A stretch of 64,000 nucleotides of DNA from Streptomyces sp. VRA16 Mangrove soil (GCF_017377775.1 NZ_JAFVLN010000025.1:35948-99947), one strand, 5' to 3'. Shown: positions 1-8,535, numbered from the stretch's first letter. The notes: generated from the sequence alone by a model not told the origin. Numbers and translations: made by a program.

Positions 1-684
1 GTTGACGCCCGGGTGGACGACGGCGACCTTGCCGGGGTCCGCGTCGTAGTGGTGGATCAGCTCCTCGGCCTCGCCCGCGGTGTTGGCGATCAGCCGGTCG
101 GCGGCGCGCACGATCTGGGTCTCGCCGATGACGCGGGCGGCCGGCTCGGGGGTGTCGCCCTCGGCCAGCGCGGCGTTCTTGACCTTGGCCATGGTGTGCA
201 TGGCGTGCACCAGCGGGGCGCCCCAGCGCTCGGCGGCCAGCCAGCCGACGTGCCCGGAGAGCCAGTAGTGCGAGTGGACCAGGTCGTAGTAGCCGGGCCG
301 GTGGCCCGCCCACGCCTGCATCACGCCGTGCGTGAAGGCGCAGAGCTGCGCCGGGAGGTCCTCCTTGGCGAGGCCTTCGTAGGGGCCGGCGTCCACGTGC
401 CGCACCAGGACGCCGGGCGCGAGCTCGACCTCCGGCGGCAGGCCGCCCGTGGTGGCGCGCGTGAAGATCTCGACCTCGATGTTGATCGAGGCGAGGCGCT
501 TGGCGAGCTCGACGATGTAGACGTTCATTCCGCCCGCGTCGCCCGTGCCGGGCTGGTGCAGCGGAGAGGTGTGGACACTGAGCATCGCGACGCGGCGGGG
601 CCGGCGGGAAGTGCCGGGGAAGCGCAGACGGGGAGCGGCCGAAGCGGCTCCGGTACGGCGGAACCTGGACACGTACTGACTCAC
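1..684 (-). CDS. mshA: D-inositol-3-phosphate glycosyltransferase, 5' part only
   Basis: First enzyme of mycothiol synthesis: it joins N-acetylglucosamine from UDP-GlcNAc to 1L-inositol 1-phosphate in the cytoplasm. The visible 228 codons are the N-terminal half of a GT-B, family 4 glycosyltransferase. A basic stretch is followed by MLSVHTSPLHQPGTGDAGGM (near residue 34), the glycine-rich acceptor loop typical of MshA, then HSHYWLSGHVGW and HAMHTMAKVKN. The gene runs off the window after VHPGVN, so the UDP-sugar domain is not seen. The start is taken as GTG because it opens VSQYVSRFRR; an internal ATG near residue 34 is an alternative. mshD, the last enzyme of the pathway, lies near 53 kb. 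Family identity is firm. Confidence 0.93.
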   Translation of the reverse strand, partial: MSQYVSRFRRTGAASAAPRLRFPGTSRRPRRVAMLSVHTSPLHQPGTGDAGGMNVYIVELAKRLASINIEVEIFTRATTGGLPPEVELAPGVLVRHVDAGPYEGLAKEDLPAQLCAFTHGVMQAWAGHRPGYYDLVHSHYWLSGHVGWLAAERWGAPLVHAMHTMAKVKNAALAEGDTPEPAARVIGETQIVRAADRLIANTAGEAEELIHHYDADPGKVAVVHPGVN

Positions 685-874
685 GTGCGGTCCTCCTGCT
701 GGCGGCTCTACTACGGCGGTCGTGCGGCTCTGGTGCGGCCGTACTGCGGGCACGGCTAGGGGAGGGCGCACGCCCTCGTCCTAGGGCGGCAACACCGGAC
801 CGAGCCACTCCATTTCCACTTTGCCGAATCATTACTGTACGTGGCTCAACCTCAGCCCCTCTCCCCGCAGCGCA

Positions 875-880
875 TACCCT
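875..880 (+). promoter_or_regulatory. -10-like box for a leaderless transcript
   Basis: TACCCT stands 7 nt before the ATG at 888 and no Shine-Dalgarno sequence lies between them. The same TACCCT-6/7 nt-ATG layout precedes the MarR gene (17246) and mshD (53118). It fits a leaderless transcript starting at or next to the A of ATG. This is inferred from sequence only. Confidence 0.5.
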
Positions 881-887
881 CGTACCC

Positions 888-1703
888 ATGAGCCCGCCTA
901 CCCCGTCCCGCCCGGTAGGAACGGTGACGCGAGGCACCACCAACCCCAACCGGCTGCGCCGCATGGACCGCTGGATCGCGGCCACCCACGGCGCCGCGCT
1001 GCGCCGGGCCGACGATCCCGTGGCCGTCGATCTCGGATACGGGGCCGCCCCCTGGACCGCCGTGGAGCTGCTGGCCCGCCTGCGCGAGGCGGCGCCGCAC
1101 GCGCGCGTGGTCGGCATCGAGATCGAGCCGGCCCGGGTCGCGGCCGCGAAGCCGTACGCGCGCGAGGGGCTCACCTTCCGGCACGGCGGCTTCGAGGTGC
1201 CCCTGGAACCCGCCGGTACGGCCCCGGCCCTGATCCGGGCCGCGAACGTGCTGCGCCAGTACGACGAGGAGCAGGTCGCCGAGGTCTGGCGGCGGCTGTG
1301 CGGGCGGCTGGCGCCGGGCGGTCTCCTCGTGGAGGGCACCTGCGACGAGATCGGGCGGCGGCACGTGTGGGTGGCGCTCGGGCCCGAGGGGCCGCGCACG
1401 GTGACGTTCGCGACCCGGCTCGGCTCCCTCCGGACCCCCTCCGACCTGGCCGAGCGCCTCCCGAAGGCGCTGATCCACCGCAATGTGCCGGGCGAGCCGG
1501 TGCACGCCTTCCTGCGGGACTTCGACCGGGCCTGGGCGGCGGCCGCCCCCTACGCCTCGTACGGGGCGCGGCAGCGCTGGATCCGCACGGTGCGCACCCT
1601 GACGGCCGACTGGCCGGTGGTGGACAGCCCGGCGCGCTGGCGCCAGGGCGAAGTGACCGTGGCGTGGGGGGCGTTGGCGCCGCTCGACAACTCCCGGGGC
1701 TGA
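888..1703 (+). CDS. Class I SAM-dependent methyltransferase-like protein
   Basis: 271 aa with a Rossmann-type SAM fold. AVDLGYGAAPWTAVELLARL (about residues 46-65) is the glycine-rich motif I, VVGIEIEPARV (about 73-83) the acidic end of strand 2, and LAPGGLLVEGTCDE the post-motif strand before the substrate region. The N-terminal segment NPNRLRRMDRW is typical of a Streptomyces group of uncharacterised class I methyltransferases. The substrate is unknown. The gene stands alone between divergent mshA and the downstream NlpC/P60 gene. The ATG start is supported by a leaderless-type TACCCT box. The fold is well supported; a link to mycothiol is only by position. Confidence 0.75.
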   Translation: MSPPTPSRPVGTVTRGTTNPNRLRRMDRWIAATHGAALRRADDPVAVDLGYGAAPWTAVELLARLREAAPHARVVGIEIEPARVAAAKPYAREGLTFRHGGFEVPLEPAGTAPALIRAANVLRQYDEEQVAEVWRRLCGRLAPGGLLVEGTCDEIGRRHVWVALGPEGPRTVTFATRLGSLRTPSDLAERLPKALIHRNVPGEPVHAFLRDFDRAWAAAAPYASYGARQRWIRTVRTLTADWPVVDSPARWRQGEVTVAWGALAPLDNSRG

Positions 1704-1846
1704 CGGGAACGATCGCCGCACGCCGTTCGTCACACCGTGCGGGGTCTGTCGGATTTGGCGTGCGCGTGGCACCATCCACCCAGCGCACACAAGTTACTGA
1801 CGGTAAATCAGGTTTTGCCGGACGGTGGAACCGGGAGGTCTCGGCT

Positions 1847-2950
1847 GTGGGGGCGGAGCGGATGAGCAAGCAGGGCACGTCGAGGACGGCGTTGATGGCG
1901 GCCGTGGCGCTGGTGTGCGCCGTGACGGTGCTGGCGGCGCCGGGCGCGGCGTTCGCGGCACCGGCTCCCACCCCCTCGCCGTCGACGACACCGGCGGGCT
2001 CGAAGCCCCTCAAGACCAAGGACCTCGAAGCCGTCCGCGCGAAGATCGACAAGCTGTACCACGACGCGGCGGTGGCGACGGACGCGTACAACGCGGCGAC
2101 GGAGAAGGCCGAGAAGCAGTCCGTCGAGATCGTGAAGCTCGCCCAGAAGATAGCCGCGGGGCAGAGCAGGCTGGACCGGCTCAGGAGCAGCGCGGGCGCG
2201 GCGGCGCGCGAGCAGTACCGCACCGGCGGGATCCCGCGCGAGACCCAGTTCCTGCTCTCCGGCGACCCGCAGCTGTTCCTGGACAACGCGGGCCGGCTGC
2301 ACCAGGGCCAGCAGGCCACCAAGAACCTGCTCTCGCAGCTCACCAAGACGCAGGAGGAGCTCGCCCAGTACGCGGACGACGCCTCCGCGAAATGGAAGCA
2401 GCTCGACGAGGGCGCCAAGGAGAAGGCGGCCGCGAAGAAGAAGGTCGAGAAGCAGATCAAGGAGGCGCAGCAGCTCGAGAACAAGCTGGAGAAGAAGGAG
2501 CGCGAGCGGCTGCGCAAGCTGGAGGAGGAGGCCGAGCAGAAGCGGCAGACGGCCTGGCTCTCCTCGGGCGTCCTCAAGGAGATCAACGGGAAGGCGACGC
2601 CCGCCGGCAAGAAGGCGGTCCAGTTCGCCACCGCACAGCTGGGCAAGCCGTACGTGTGGGGCGCCGAGGGCCCGAAGTCGTACGACTGCTCCGGGCTCAC
2701 CTCCCAGGCGTGGGCGGCGGCGGGGCACGGCATCCCGCGCACCTCGCAGGAGCAGTGGAAGCAGCTCAAGCACATCGACGTCAAGGACATGCGCCCCGGC
2801 GACCTGATCATCTACCACGACGACGCCAGCCACGTCGGGATGTACATAGGCGACGGCGCGATCATCCACGCACCGCGCCCGGGGCGGACCGTGACGGTCG
2901 CCGGGGCCGGTTCGATGGCGATACTCGGCGTGGTGCGGCCCGACGCCTGA
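1847..2950 (+). CDS. Secreted NlpC/P60 (C40) peptidoglycan endopeptidase
   Basis: About 367 aa. A signal peptide (TALMAAVALVCAVTVLAAPG ending AFAAPA, roughly residues 15-40) is followed by a Thr/Pro/Ser linker and a long Lys/Glu/Ala-rich coiled coil (about 50-240). The C-terminal NlpC/P60 domain (about 250-365) carries catalytic Cys in YDCSGL, His in DASHVGMY and a third polar residue after DGAIIHAPRPG. It should cleave peptide stems in the wall, as RipA/Cwl-type enzymes do; the coiled coil may hold the enzyme inactive. GTG at 1847 is chosen because GGGAGG lies 8 nt upstream; ATG 1862 is in frame but its spacing to that site is too long. Confidence 0.87.
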   Translation: MGAERMSKQGTSRTALMAAVALVCAVTVLAAPGAAFAAPAPTPSPSTTPAGSKPLKTKDLEAVRAKIDKLYHDAAVATDAYNAATEKAEKQSVEIVKLAQKIAAGQSRLDRLRSSAGAAAREQYRTGGIPRETQFLLSGDPQLFLDNAGRLHQGQQATKNLLSQLTKTQEELAQYADDASAKWKQLDEGAKEKAAAKKKVEKQIKEAQQLENKLEKKERERLRKLEEEAEQKRQTAWLSSGVLKEINGKATPAGKKAVQFATAQLGKPYVWGAEGPKSYDCSGLTSQAWAAAGHGIPRTSQEQWKQLKHIDVKDMRPGDLIIYHDDASHVGMYIGDGAIIHAPRPGRTVTVAGAGSMAILGVVRPDA

Positions 2951-3222
2951 GCCCTGGGACGCGAGCCTGGTACGTGAGTCCTGGCACGTGACGCAGCACA
3001 CTTCCTTCACTTCAGTTGCACAGTTCCGACGTGATGTTCGTCATCCCGATCTCGCCCATCGGGGGCCGGATCCCGCCAATTCCCGCCCCAGGACCGGCAT
3101 ATGACGCTGACAGGTTGCCGCTCACCATTCCGTTGAGGCGGCGGCTGACGCTAAGGTCCCCGTCGGTGGTTCGAGGACCTTCGTCCCACCGCGCCCTCGG
3201 GGGGAGGGAAGGAAACCTAGCG

Positions 3223-4527
3223 ATGCCCGTACCCATACCGCGGCAGAGAGCAATCCCGGCCGTGGAAGGTGGTCAGGCTCCAGCTGTGCCCATGACGCCG
3301 TCCGCCGGACCGGCCGACCGCACGACCGCCGACGACACCACGAACAGCAGCACCGGCGCCGGCCCTACCGGCGGCCTCACGCTGCTGGTCATCGAGGACG
3401 ACCCCACGGGGTCCCTCACCGTCCCGGAGATGCCGGACGCCGCGGGCAAGCCGATCCGCGTCCGCACCGCCCGCAACCTCACCGAGGCCGAGCGGCTGCT
3501 CACGCACGACGTGAACTGCATCCTGCTCGACCTCGCGCTGCCCGGCGCCAAGGCCGACACGGACGAGCTGGAGACGCTGCGGCACGTGCTGCGCCTCGCG
3601 CCGCGGCACGCCGTGCTGGCGCTGACCACGTCGGGCGACGCCGAGCGCGGCGCCGAGGCGGTGCGCGTCGGCGCCCAGGACTACCTGTTCCGCGAGGAGC
3701 TGGACGGACGTCTCCTCGGCCGTGCCATCCGGTACGCCGTGGAGCGCAAGCGTGCCGACGTGGCGCAGCGCAAGCTCACCGAGTCGCGGCTTCGCGCCCA
3801 GGAGAACGCCCGCCTGGAGCGCGGTCTGCTGCCCACGCCGCTGCTTGAAGGATCGTCTCTGCGCTTCGCGGCGGGCTACCGGCCCGGCCGCTCCCGCGCG
3901 CTGCTCGGCGGCGACTTCTACGACACCGTCCGCACCCCGGACGGCTCGGTGCACGCGATGATCGGCGACGTCTGCGGGCACGGCCCGGACGCGGCGGCGC
4001 TCGGGGTGGAACTGCGCATCGCCTGGCGGGCCTTGACGTTCGCGGGGCTCTGCGGCGACCAGCTGCTCTCCACGCTGCAGCAGGTCCTGGAGCACGAGCG
4101 CGCCGACGACGAGATCTTCGCGACGCTGTGCACGGTGGACATCGCGCCGGACGGGCGCCGCGCGGGCCTGTGCCTGGCGGGCCACCCGTCACCGCTGATC
4201 GCGAGCCCCGGCCGTCCGGCGACGCTGCTCCCGTACGAGAACAGCGGCCCTGCCCTGGGCCTGCTGCCGAGGGCGCGCTGGCCGCGGATGCAGGTGGAGC
4301 TGGGCCCCTCCTGGAGCCTGATGCTCTACACCGACGGCCTGATCGAGGGCCGGGTCGGCGACGGCAACCGGCGGCTCGGCCAGGAAGGCATGGTGGAGCT
4401 GATCCGCCGCCAGCGGGCGGCGGGTCTGGAGGGTGAAGAGCTCCTGGAGGCCACGATGAACGAGGTGCGCGACCTCAACGGCGGCGATCTGACGGACGAC
4501 GTGGCGGTGCTGCTGCTCGACCGGTGA
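3223..4527 (+). CDS. Receiver-like domain fused to PP2C (SpoIIE/RsbU-type) phosphatase
   Basis: 434 aa. After a Pro/Thr-rich N-terminus, a receiver domain (about 50-175) contains IEDD and the phosphoacceptor-like Asp in ILLDLALPG, but the usual conserved Lys is replaced in DYLFREEL. An amphipathic linker (VERKRADVAQRKLTESRLRA) leads to a PP2C phosphatase (about 210-434) with metal-binding motifs GGDFYD, IGDVCGHG and LYTDGLIEG. Such proteins dephosphorylate anti-anti-sigma factors and so control stress or developmental sigma factors. No antagonist gene is nearby, so its partner is unknown. GGAGGGAAGGA upstream of ATG 3223 supports the start. The missing Lys suggests that phosphorylation may not be the input. 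Confidence 0.86.
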   Translation: MPVPIPRQRAIPAVEGGQAPAVPMTPSAGPADRTTADDTTNSSTGAGPTGGLTLLVIEDDPTGSLTVPEMPDAAGKPIRVRTARNLTEAERLLTHDVNCILLDLALPGAKADTDELETLRHVLRLAPRHAVLALTTSGDAERGAEAVRVGAQDYLFREELDGRLLGRAIRYAVERKRADVAQRKLTESRLRAQENARLERGLLPTPLLEGSSLRFAAGYRPGRSRALLGGDFYDTVRTPDGSVHAMIGDVCGHGPDAAALGVELRIAWRALTFAGLCGDQLLSTLQQVLEHERADDEIFATLCTVDIAPDGRRAGLCLAGHPSPLIASPGRPATLLPYENSGPALGLLPRARWPRMQVELGPSWSLMLYTDGLIEGRVGDGNRRLGQEGMVELIRRQRAAGLEGEELLEATMNEVRDLNGGDLTDDVAVLLLDR

Positions 4528-4556
4528 CCTGCGGTTTCCGGAGAAGCCAGGGGCGG

Positions 4557-4910
4557 TTACCGGCGGCCGTTGTACGGGCCGTACGGGCCGTCGCTGCTGG
4601 ATCCGCCGCCGCCCTTGCGGCCCCAGCCGCCACCGCCGCCGCCCATCTGCCGGACCGCGGGCCGCACGTCGACCATGTACACGATGGTCGCGACGAGGCC
4701 GATGATCGGCAGGAACGACAGGATCGGGAACAGCAGGTTCACCACGAAGGCGAGCCCGAGGATGATCAGCCAGAACGGCTTGGTCTTCTTGTCGGCGGCG
4801 CGGTAGGCGTCCTCGCGCCGGGTCGCGGCGTCGATGAACGCGAAGCCGCTGAAGACGATCAACGCCATGCTCAGCAACCACATGAGATTGGCGAATCCCT
4901 GCATCAGCAC
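4557..4910 (-). CDS. DUF2516 membrane protein
   Basis: 117 aa. There are three hydrophobic stretches (about residues 5-25, 45-62 and 64-82) and a Gly/Ser-rich basic tail (GGGGGGWGRKGGGG). It matches the DUF2516 family of small actinobacterial membrane proteins; the function is unknown. It follows the XRE and HbhA-like genes on the same strand. This is the same order as Rv0474-Rv0475(hbhA)-Rv0476 in Mycobacterium tuberculosis, so the trio is an old conserved actinobacterial group rather than a local arrangement. Confidence 0.8.
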   Translation of the reverse strand: MLMQGFANLMWLLSMALIVFSGFAFIDAATRREDAYRAADKKTKPFWLIILGLAFVVNLLFPILSFLPIIGLVATIVYMVDVRPAVRQMGGGGGGWGRKGGGGSSSDGPYGPYNGRR

Positions 4911-5039
4911 AACGCCACCACCAAAATCGTTTCCTGATCGGTCCTACGGGCCTGTCGGCCACCGTACCCGTCGAACGAGCCGGACACGCGATGCGTGCCC
5001 GGCTCGTGATGTGCTGCCGCGCCGACGTGCCGCTCGTGC

Positions 5040-5648
5040 CTATTTGGCGGGCGGCGTCGAGCCCGGGCTCGTCTTCTTGGCGGTGGTGGTCTTCTTCGCC
5101 GGCGTCTTCTTGGCGGCGGTCTTCTTCGCCGGCGCGGGCTTCTCGGCGACGGGAGCGGCGGCGGCCGGGGCCGCCTCGGTCTCCTTGGGCGCCTCGTCCG
5201 GCTCGACGGCGCCGGCGAACTCGACGATCTCGTCGGCGGCCTCGCCGCGCCAGTGCTTCACGGTCTCCTCGCCGTGCTCGGCGACCTTCTCGTACGTCTC
5301 GCGCGCCTTGACGGCGGCCTCGGCGGCGATGCCGACGCCGCGCAGCGCGAGCTCCTGGGCCGTCTCACCGAGCTTCTTCAGGTCGGTGTCGAGGGTGGCG
5401 ACGAACTCGTTCACCTTCGCCGAGAGCGTGGCCTGCGCCTCCTTGGCGCGGGCGGTCGCCTTCTCCTGCACGTCCTTGGGGTCCGTGTTGCGCACGGCGT
5501 CGAACCGCGCGGGCGCCTCGGCACGCAACTGCTCGACGAGGCCCGGCACCTTCTTCGCCTGCTGGAACGTCAATTCGGCGGCGCCCGCGGCGAAGTAGAG
5601 CGGGGTCGGGTCGGAGAAGGTCTTGCGCAGGTCGTCCTTGATGGCCAT
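5040..5648 (-). CDS. hbhA: Heparin-binding haemagglutinin-like (HbhA family) protein
   Basis: 202 aa, close to the 199 aa of mycobacterial HbhA. Residues 1-135 form an Ala/Glu/Lys-rich helical region (MAIKDDLRKTFSDPTPLYFA near the start) predicted to be a coiled coil. The C-terminal third is a Pro/Ala linker followed by Lys/Ala repeats (AKKTAAKKTPAKKTTTAKKT). In mycobacteria this tail binds heparan sulfate or DNA and the helical part associates with membranes. In a soil bacterium an envelope or nucleoid-binding role is more likely than adhesion. The start is set by GGGAGG about 9 nt before ATG 5648. It sits between the XRE and DUF2516 genes, 22 bp after the former. Confidence 0.82.
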   Translation of the reverse strand: MAIKDDLRKTFSDPTPLYFAAGAAELTFQQAKKVPGLVEQLRAEAPARFDAVRNTDPKDVQEKATARAKEAQATLSAKVNEFVATLDTDLKKLGETAQELALRGVGIAAEAAVKARETYEKVAEHGEETVKHWRGEAADEIVEFAGAVEPDEAPKETEAAPAAAAPVAEKPAPAKKTAAKKTPAKKTTTAKKTSPGSTPPAK

Positions 5649-5670
5649 GGCGTGGTCCTCCCGGATCACA

Positions 5671-6072
5671 TCAACTGCTGCTTGAGGGCTCGGCACCGCC
5701 GTCGGCGCGGGGTCCGCCGTCGTGATTCCCGTTCTCTTTCCTGAAGGATTCGTAGATCTGCAACAGGACGTGCTTCTGACGCTCGTCGAGCGAGGGGTCG
5801 GCGAGAATCACCGCACGTGTCTCGATCTCGTCCCGCTCGCGCTCCGCGTCGAGGATCCCCGCCCGCACATACAGCGTCTCCGCGGAGATCCGCAGCGCCT
5901 TGGCGACCTGCTGCAGCACCTCCGCGCTCGGCTTGCGCAGCCCGCGCTCGATCTGGCTGAGATACGGGTTGGACACCCCTGCGGCATCGGCGAGCTGACG
6001 GAGCGACAACTGCGCGTTGCGACGCTGCTCGCGCAGGTACTCGCCGAGATTTCCGACGTTGAGCGATGCCAT
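5671..6072 (-). CDS. XRE-family transcriptional regulator upstream of hbhA
   Basis: 133 aa. A Cro/CI-type helix-turn-helix occupies about residues 5-65 (LGEYLREQRRNAQLSLRQLA, then GVSNPYLSQIERG as turn and recognition helix). An acidic region (DPSLDERQKHVLLQIYESFR) and a Ser/Gly tail follow. Its position before hbhA matches Rv0474 in mycobacteria. ATG 6072 is preferred over an upstream ATG at 6090 because family members begin MASLNVGNLGEYL. A perfect 28-bp palindrome starts 27 bp upstream, which suggests autoregulation; the target site is inferred, not known. Confidence 0.85.
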   Translation of the reverse strand: MASLNVGNLGEYLREQRRNAQLSLRQLADAAGVSNPYLSQIERGLRKPSAEVLQQVAKALRISAETLYVRAGILDAERERDEIETRAVILADPSLDERQKHVLLQIYESFRKENGNHDGGPRADGGAEPSSSS

Positions 6073-6098
6073 ACCCCGATGGTGCCGCACCTGTGCTA

Positions 6099-6126
6099 AC
6101 TATTGCAAGCAGCTGCTTGCAATAGT
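6099..6126. promoter_or_regulatory. Perfect 28-bp palindrome, probable operator
   Basis: Two 14-base arms meet with no spacer (ACTATTGCAAGCAG and its exact complement). It lies between the XRE-hbhA-DUF2516 group (minus) and the gene at 6203 (plus) and overlaps likely -10 sequence (TAGTTA on the minus strand). The length and symmetry fit a dimeric or tetrameric regulator; the adjacent XRE protein is the obvious candidate. Confidence 0.7.
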
Positions 6127-6202
6127 GCGCTGCGTCACGTGTGCCCGCGGTGGGCCCGGATATTCCGGTGCGGCCGCAAAGACCCGGCGCGATGATGCGC
6201 GG

Positions 6203-6829
6203 GTGATAGTCGTCGAGCCCGTCATCGAACTGCCCGGCCGCCGGGACTTCGGCCTGTGGCCGGTCGCGGAGGCCGAGCCCTTCTCCTTCATGGCGCTCGA
6301 CGGGACGTTGACGCCCGATCAGGTCGGGACCGCGGTGATGGCGCTGGCCGTCTGCAACGAAGGGGAGCCGGACGACGACGGACCGCCGTGTCCCGCCGAC
6401 CCGCTGGGCAGGTTCCTGCACGGATTGCTGACGGTGGATTCGCCGGAGGTCCCGGGCGGGCTGCGGGTGACGGACACGCAGAGCGGTGTCCGGTTCGTGC
6501 CCGGCTGCTGCTGTGGTCTGGAGGACCGCGGGGACTGGCTCGACGTCCTGGACGGCGACGGCCGCGCCGCGTGGTTCGGCCACGACCCCTCGCCCGGCGC
6601 CGAACGCCGTGGCGACGTGGTCCGCCTGACGGTCGACGCCGAGGCCGACCCGGGTAGCGGCCGGTGGATCGACGTGCCGGCGCGGGAGCTCCGCCGTCTG
6701 CTGGCCGGCGCGGAGCGGGATCTCGCCGGCTTCCTGGACCTCGCCGCCCGCTGGGCCGCGACGTCGCTGCCCGCGCACTGCGCGCCGGTCGGCCGGGCGC
6801 TGGGCCGTGCCCTGCGGGTCAGAGCATGA
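6203..6829 (+). CDS. Hypothetical protein with Cys-Cys-Cys motif
   Basis: 208 aa, soluble, acidic, with no signal peptide. Recognisable landmarks are VIVVEPVIELPGRRDFGLWP at the start, a PCPADPLGRFLHGLL segment, and VRFVPGCCCGLEDRGDW near residue 100, where three adjacent cysteines could bind metal or form disulfides. I do not recognise the family. The start is uncertain: GTG 6203 has no ribosome-binding site but lies 6 nt after GATGAT, a leaderless-like layout; ATG 6290 is a later option. The 3' end overlaps the convergent vWA gene by 11 bp. Confidence 0.6.
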   Translation: MIVVEPVIELPGRRDFGLWPVAEAEPFSFMALDGTLTPDQVGTAVMALAVCNEGEPDDDGPPCPADPLGRFLHGLLTVDSPEVPGGLRVTDTQSGVRFVPGCCCGLEDRGDWLDVLDGDGRAAWFGHDPSPGAERRGDVVRLTVDAEADPGSGRWIDVPARELRRLLAGAERDLAGFLDLAARWAATSLPAHCAPVGRALGRALRVRA

Positions 6830-7898
6830 TCAGCAGTCGGGTGTTGGACTTCAGCTTCCTGTTGACCGAGCGGCTCTGCACGTAGACCTCCAGGTCGGGG
6901 TTGGTGCCCGCCTTCACGGAGACGGTGCCCCGGATGCCCGTGCCGAAGAGCAGGGCGCGTGCCGCGTCGCCCGTGTAGGCGCGGTCGGTGTCCTTCTCGA
7001 CCACGATCACCTCCTTGTCCGGCTGGACCTGGACGCGGGCGCCCAGCTGGTAGTAGCAGGAGCCGCGCTCGTACGTGACGCCCGGGTGCGAGTTCACGAA
7101 GTCGCGGATGGCGATCTCCTTGTCGACCTTCAGGAGCCGGTAGCGGTCGGCCGGGACCGGCTCCAGGTTCGCCCGGACGTCGTCCACCGACAGGTCCTGG
7201 CCGACAGCGAAGAGGTTCTTGGTGCCGCGCACGCCCTGCTCACGGCCGCGCAGGAAGCTGGTCGCGGCGGCGCGGACCGTGCCGATCGCCTCCTCGACGC
7301 CCTGCTGCGAATCGGCGTCCCAGATCGCGATGTTGCCCGCGGGGAAGCCGTAGTTCTGGGCGGTGCGCTTGGCCAGCGAGTTCGGCACGAGGATCGCCGA
7401 GGTCCAGTGGCCCGGCAGCGCGCCCATCTTCGCCGTGATCCGGTCGAGCCAGGGGCCGAGGATGGTCATGTCGCCGTCGTGCCGACGGTCTCCGCCCGAC
7501 GCGTTCTCCTCGCCGTCCGTCACGACGATCTGGAGGAAGCTGTGCTCCCCGTACTCCTCCCAGATGTGCCCCAGGTCGTCCAGGGACTTGATCGAGGCTT
7601 CTATCAGCGCCGTCGCTCCGTTGTTCACCTTGTACAGGCCCTGCATGGACGGCAGGTGCTTCACGTCCATGTCCCACACCAGGTTCTCCACCCGGTGGTC
7701 GAAGGAGTAGAGGCTGATCCGCGTCTCGTGGCCGAGGCTGTCCGACTCCGCTTTCAGTCCCGCCACGAACTCGTCGACCACCCGGATCAGTTGACCCTCG
7801 TGCGGCCGCATGGAACCCGAGCAGTCCACGACCAGCGCGACGTGATTGACCTTGTGCTGGATCTTGTTCGACCCGGCGTTCGTCCTGGTTGCAGGCAT
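6819..7898 (-). CDS. von Willebrand factor A domain protein, cytoplasmic
   Basis: 359 aa with no signal peptide or membrane segment. The vWA domain (about 15-210) has a MIDAS metal site: DCSGSM near residue 26, a conserved Thr in NNGATALI, and VVTDGEE. The second half (about 220-359) is beta-rich (KEVIVVEKDTDRAYTGDAAR) with no family I can name. vWA proteins use the metal site to bind protein partners. No AAA+ ATPase or chelatase, the usual partner, is adjacent. GGGGGAG lies 6-7 nt before ATG 7898. The gene is single and convergent with the gene at 6203. Confidence 0.78.
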   Translation of the reverse strand: MPATRTNAGSNKIQHKVNHVALVVDCSGSMRPHEGQLIRVVDEFVAGLKAESDSLGHETRISLYSFDHRVENLVWDMDVKHLPSMQGLYKVNNGATALIEASIKSLDDLGHIWEEYGEHSFLQIVVTDGEENASGGDRRHDGDMTILGPWLDRITAKMGALPGHWTSAILVPNSLAKRTAQNYGFPAGNIAIWDADSQQGVEEAIGTVRAAATSFLRGREQGVRGTKNLFAVGQDLSVDDVRANLEPVPADRYRLLKVDKEIAIRDFVNSHPGVTYERGSCYYQLGARVQVQPDKEVIVVEKDTDRAYTGDAARALLFGTGIRGTVSVKAGTNPDLEVYVQSRSVNRKLKSNTRLLIML

Positions 7899-8080
7899 GA
7901 CTGTGCTCCCCCTCCGTCGGTCCCTGAGTGACGTTTTCACTCTAGGAGCAGCCACTGACAATCGATCTTGACGCCCGAACACCCACTTTTTTGTGGGTAC
8001 TTGGCAGGTCGCGGGCGCCGGGAGAGGCTGATCGCGGACGGCCGGAGAGCGCCGCGGGAACCGGAAGGAGGGGTGCGGAC

Positions 8081-8458
8081 TCCGTCCTGCGCCGCGCCGA
8101 CGTGGCCGCCGCGCTCAAGGGACGTACCGTCGTGAACCTGACCGCCGACACCCCGGACCGGGCCCGCTCCCTGGCGGCCTGGGCCGCCGAGCACGGGGTC
8201 CGCTACCTGGACGGCGCGATCCTGCCGCCGGTGTTCCAGGAGACGGCGCAGGAGGTGGACCGCGGCACGTTCTCCGGCGAGGCCAATCCGATCACCTCGG
8301 CGGTGTCGTCCATGGCCCACATCGTGCACACCGCCGAGAGCCACGGCATCGACTCCGCCGTCCTGCGCACGGCCGAGGGCCTCGTCCGCCGCGCCATCGC
8401 CCACGGCCACGGCACGGACGGCTTCAGCCGGATCACGGAGGTGTTGGGGCGGGGGTGA
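8081..8458 (+). pseudogene. Remnant of NAD(P)-binding imine-reductase-like oxidoreductase
   Basis: The reading frame opens at 7991 but resembles a known family only from about 8081. ADVAAALKGRTVVNLTADTP through EHGVRYLDGAIL matches the end of the Rossmann domain of 6-phosphogluconate dehydrogenase-like imine reductases. PPVFQETAQEVDRG to GHGTDGFSRITEVL matches the C-terminal helical domain. The nucleotide-binding N-terminus is absent. The segment between DGAIL and PPVF is also missing without loss of frame, so there is both a 5' truncation and an internal deletion. A short translated product is possible, but it cannot be a complete enzyme. Confidence 0.65.
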
Positions 8459-8469
8459 GACGGGGGGGA

Positions 8470-8535
8470 GGGCACGGCCGAACCGAGCTGAACGCCGGAC
8501 GAAGCGCCCACCCCGCGCCGGGTGCAGCCGTGCCC
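8470..8535. terminator. Long imperfect hairpin / dispersed intergenic element
   Basis: Outer arms GGGCACGGC (8470-8478) and GCCGTGCCC (8527-8535) pair perfectly and enclose an inner CACCC/GGGTG hairpin. The loop text CCGAGCTGAACGCCGG...CACCCCGCGCCGGGTG recurs in variant form near 37868-37917. It lies between the oxidoreductase remnant and the convergent sigma factor gene and may terminate both. Confidence 0.5.

Noticed and set aside
852..2811. Long minus-strand reading frames opposite the methyltransferase and NlpC/P60 genes
   Set aside because: Their translations are Arg/Pro/Ser-rich with no motif; they are open only because high GC content removes stop codons.
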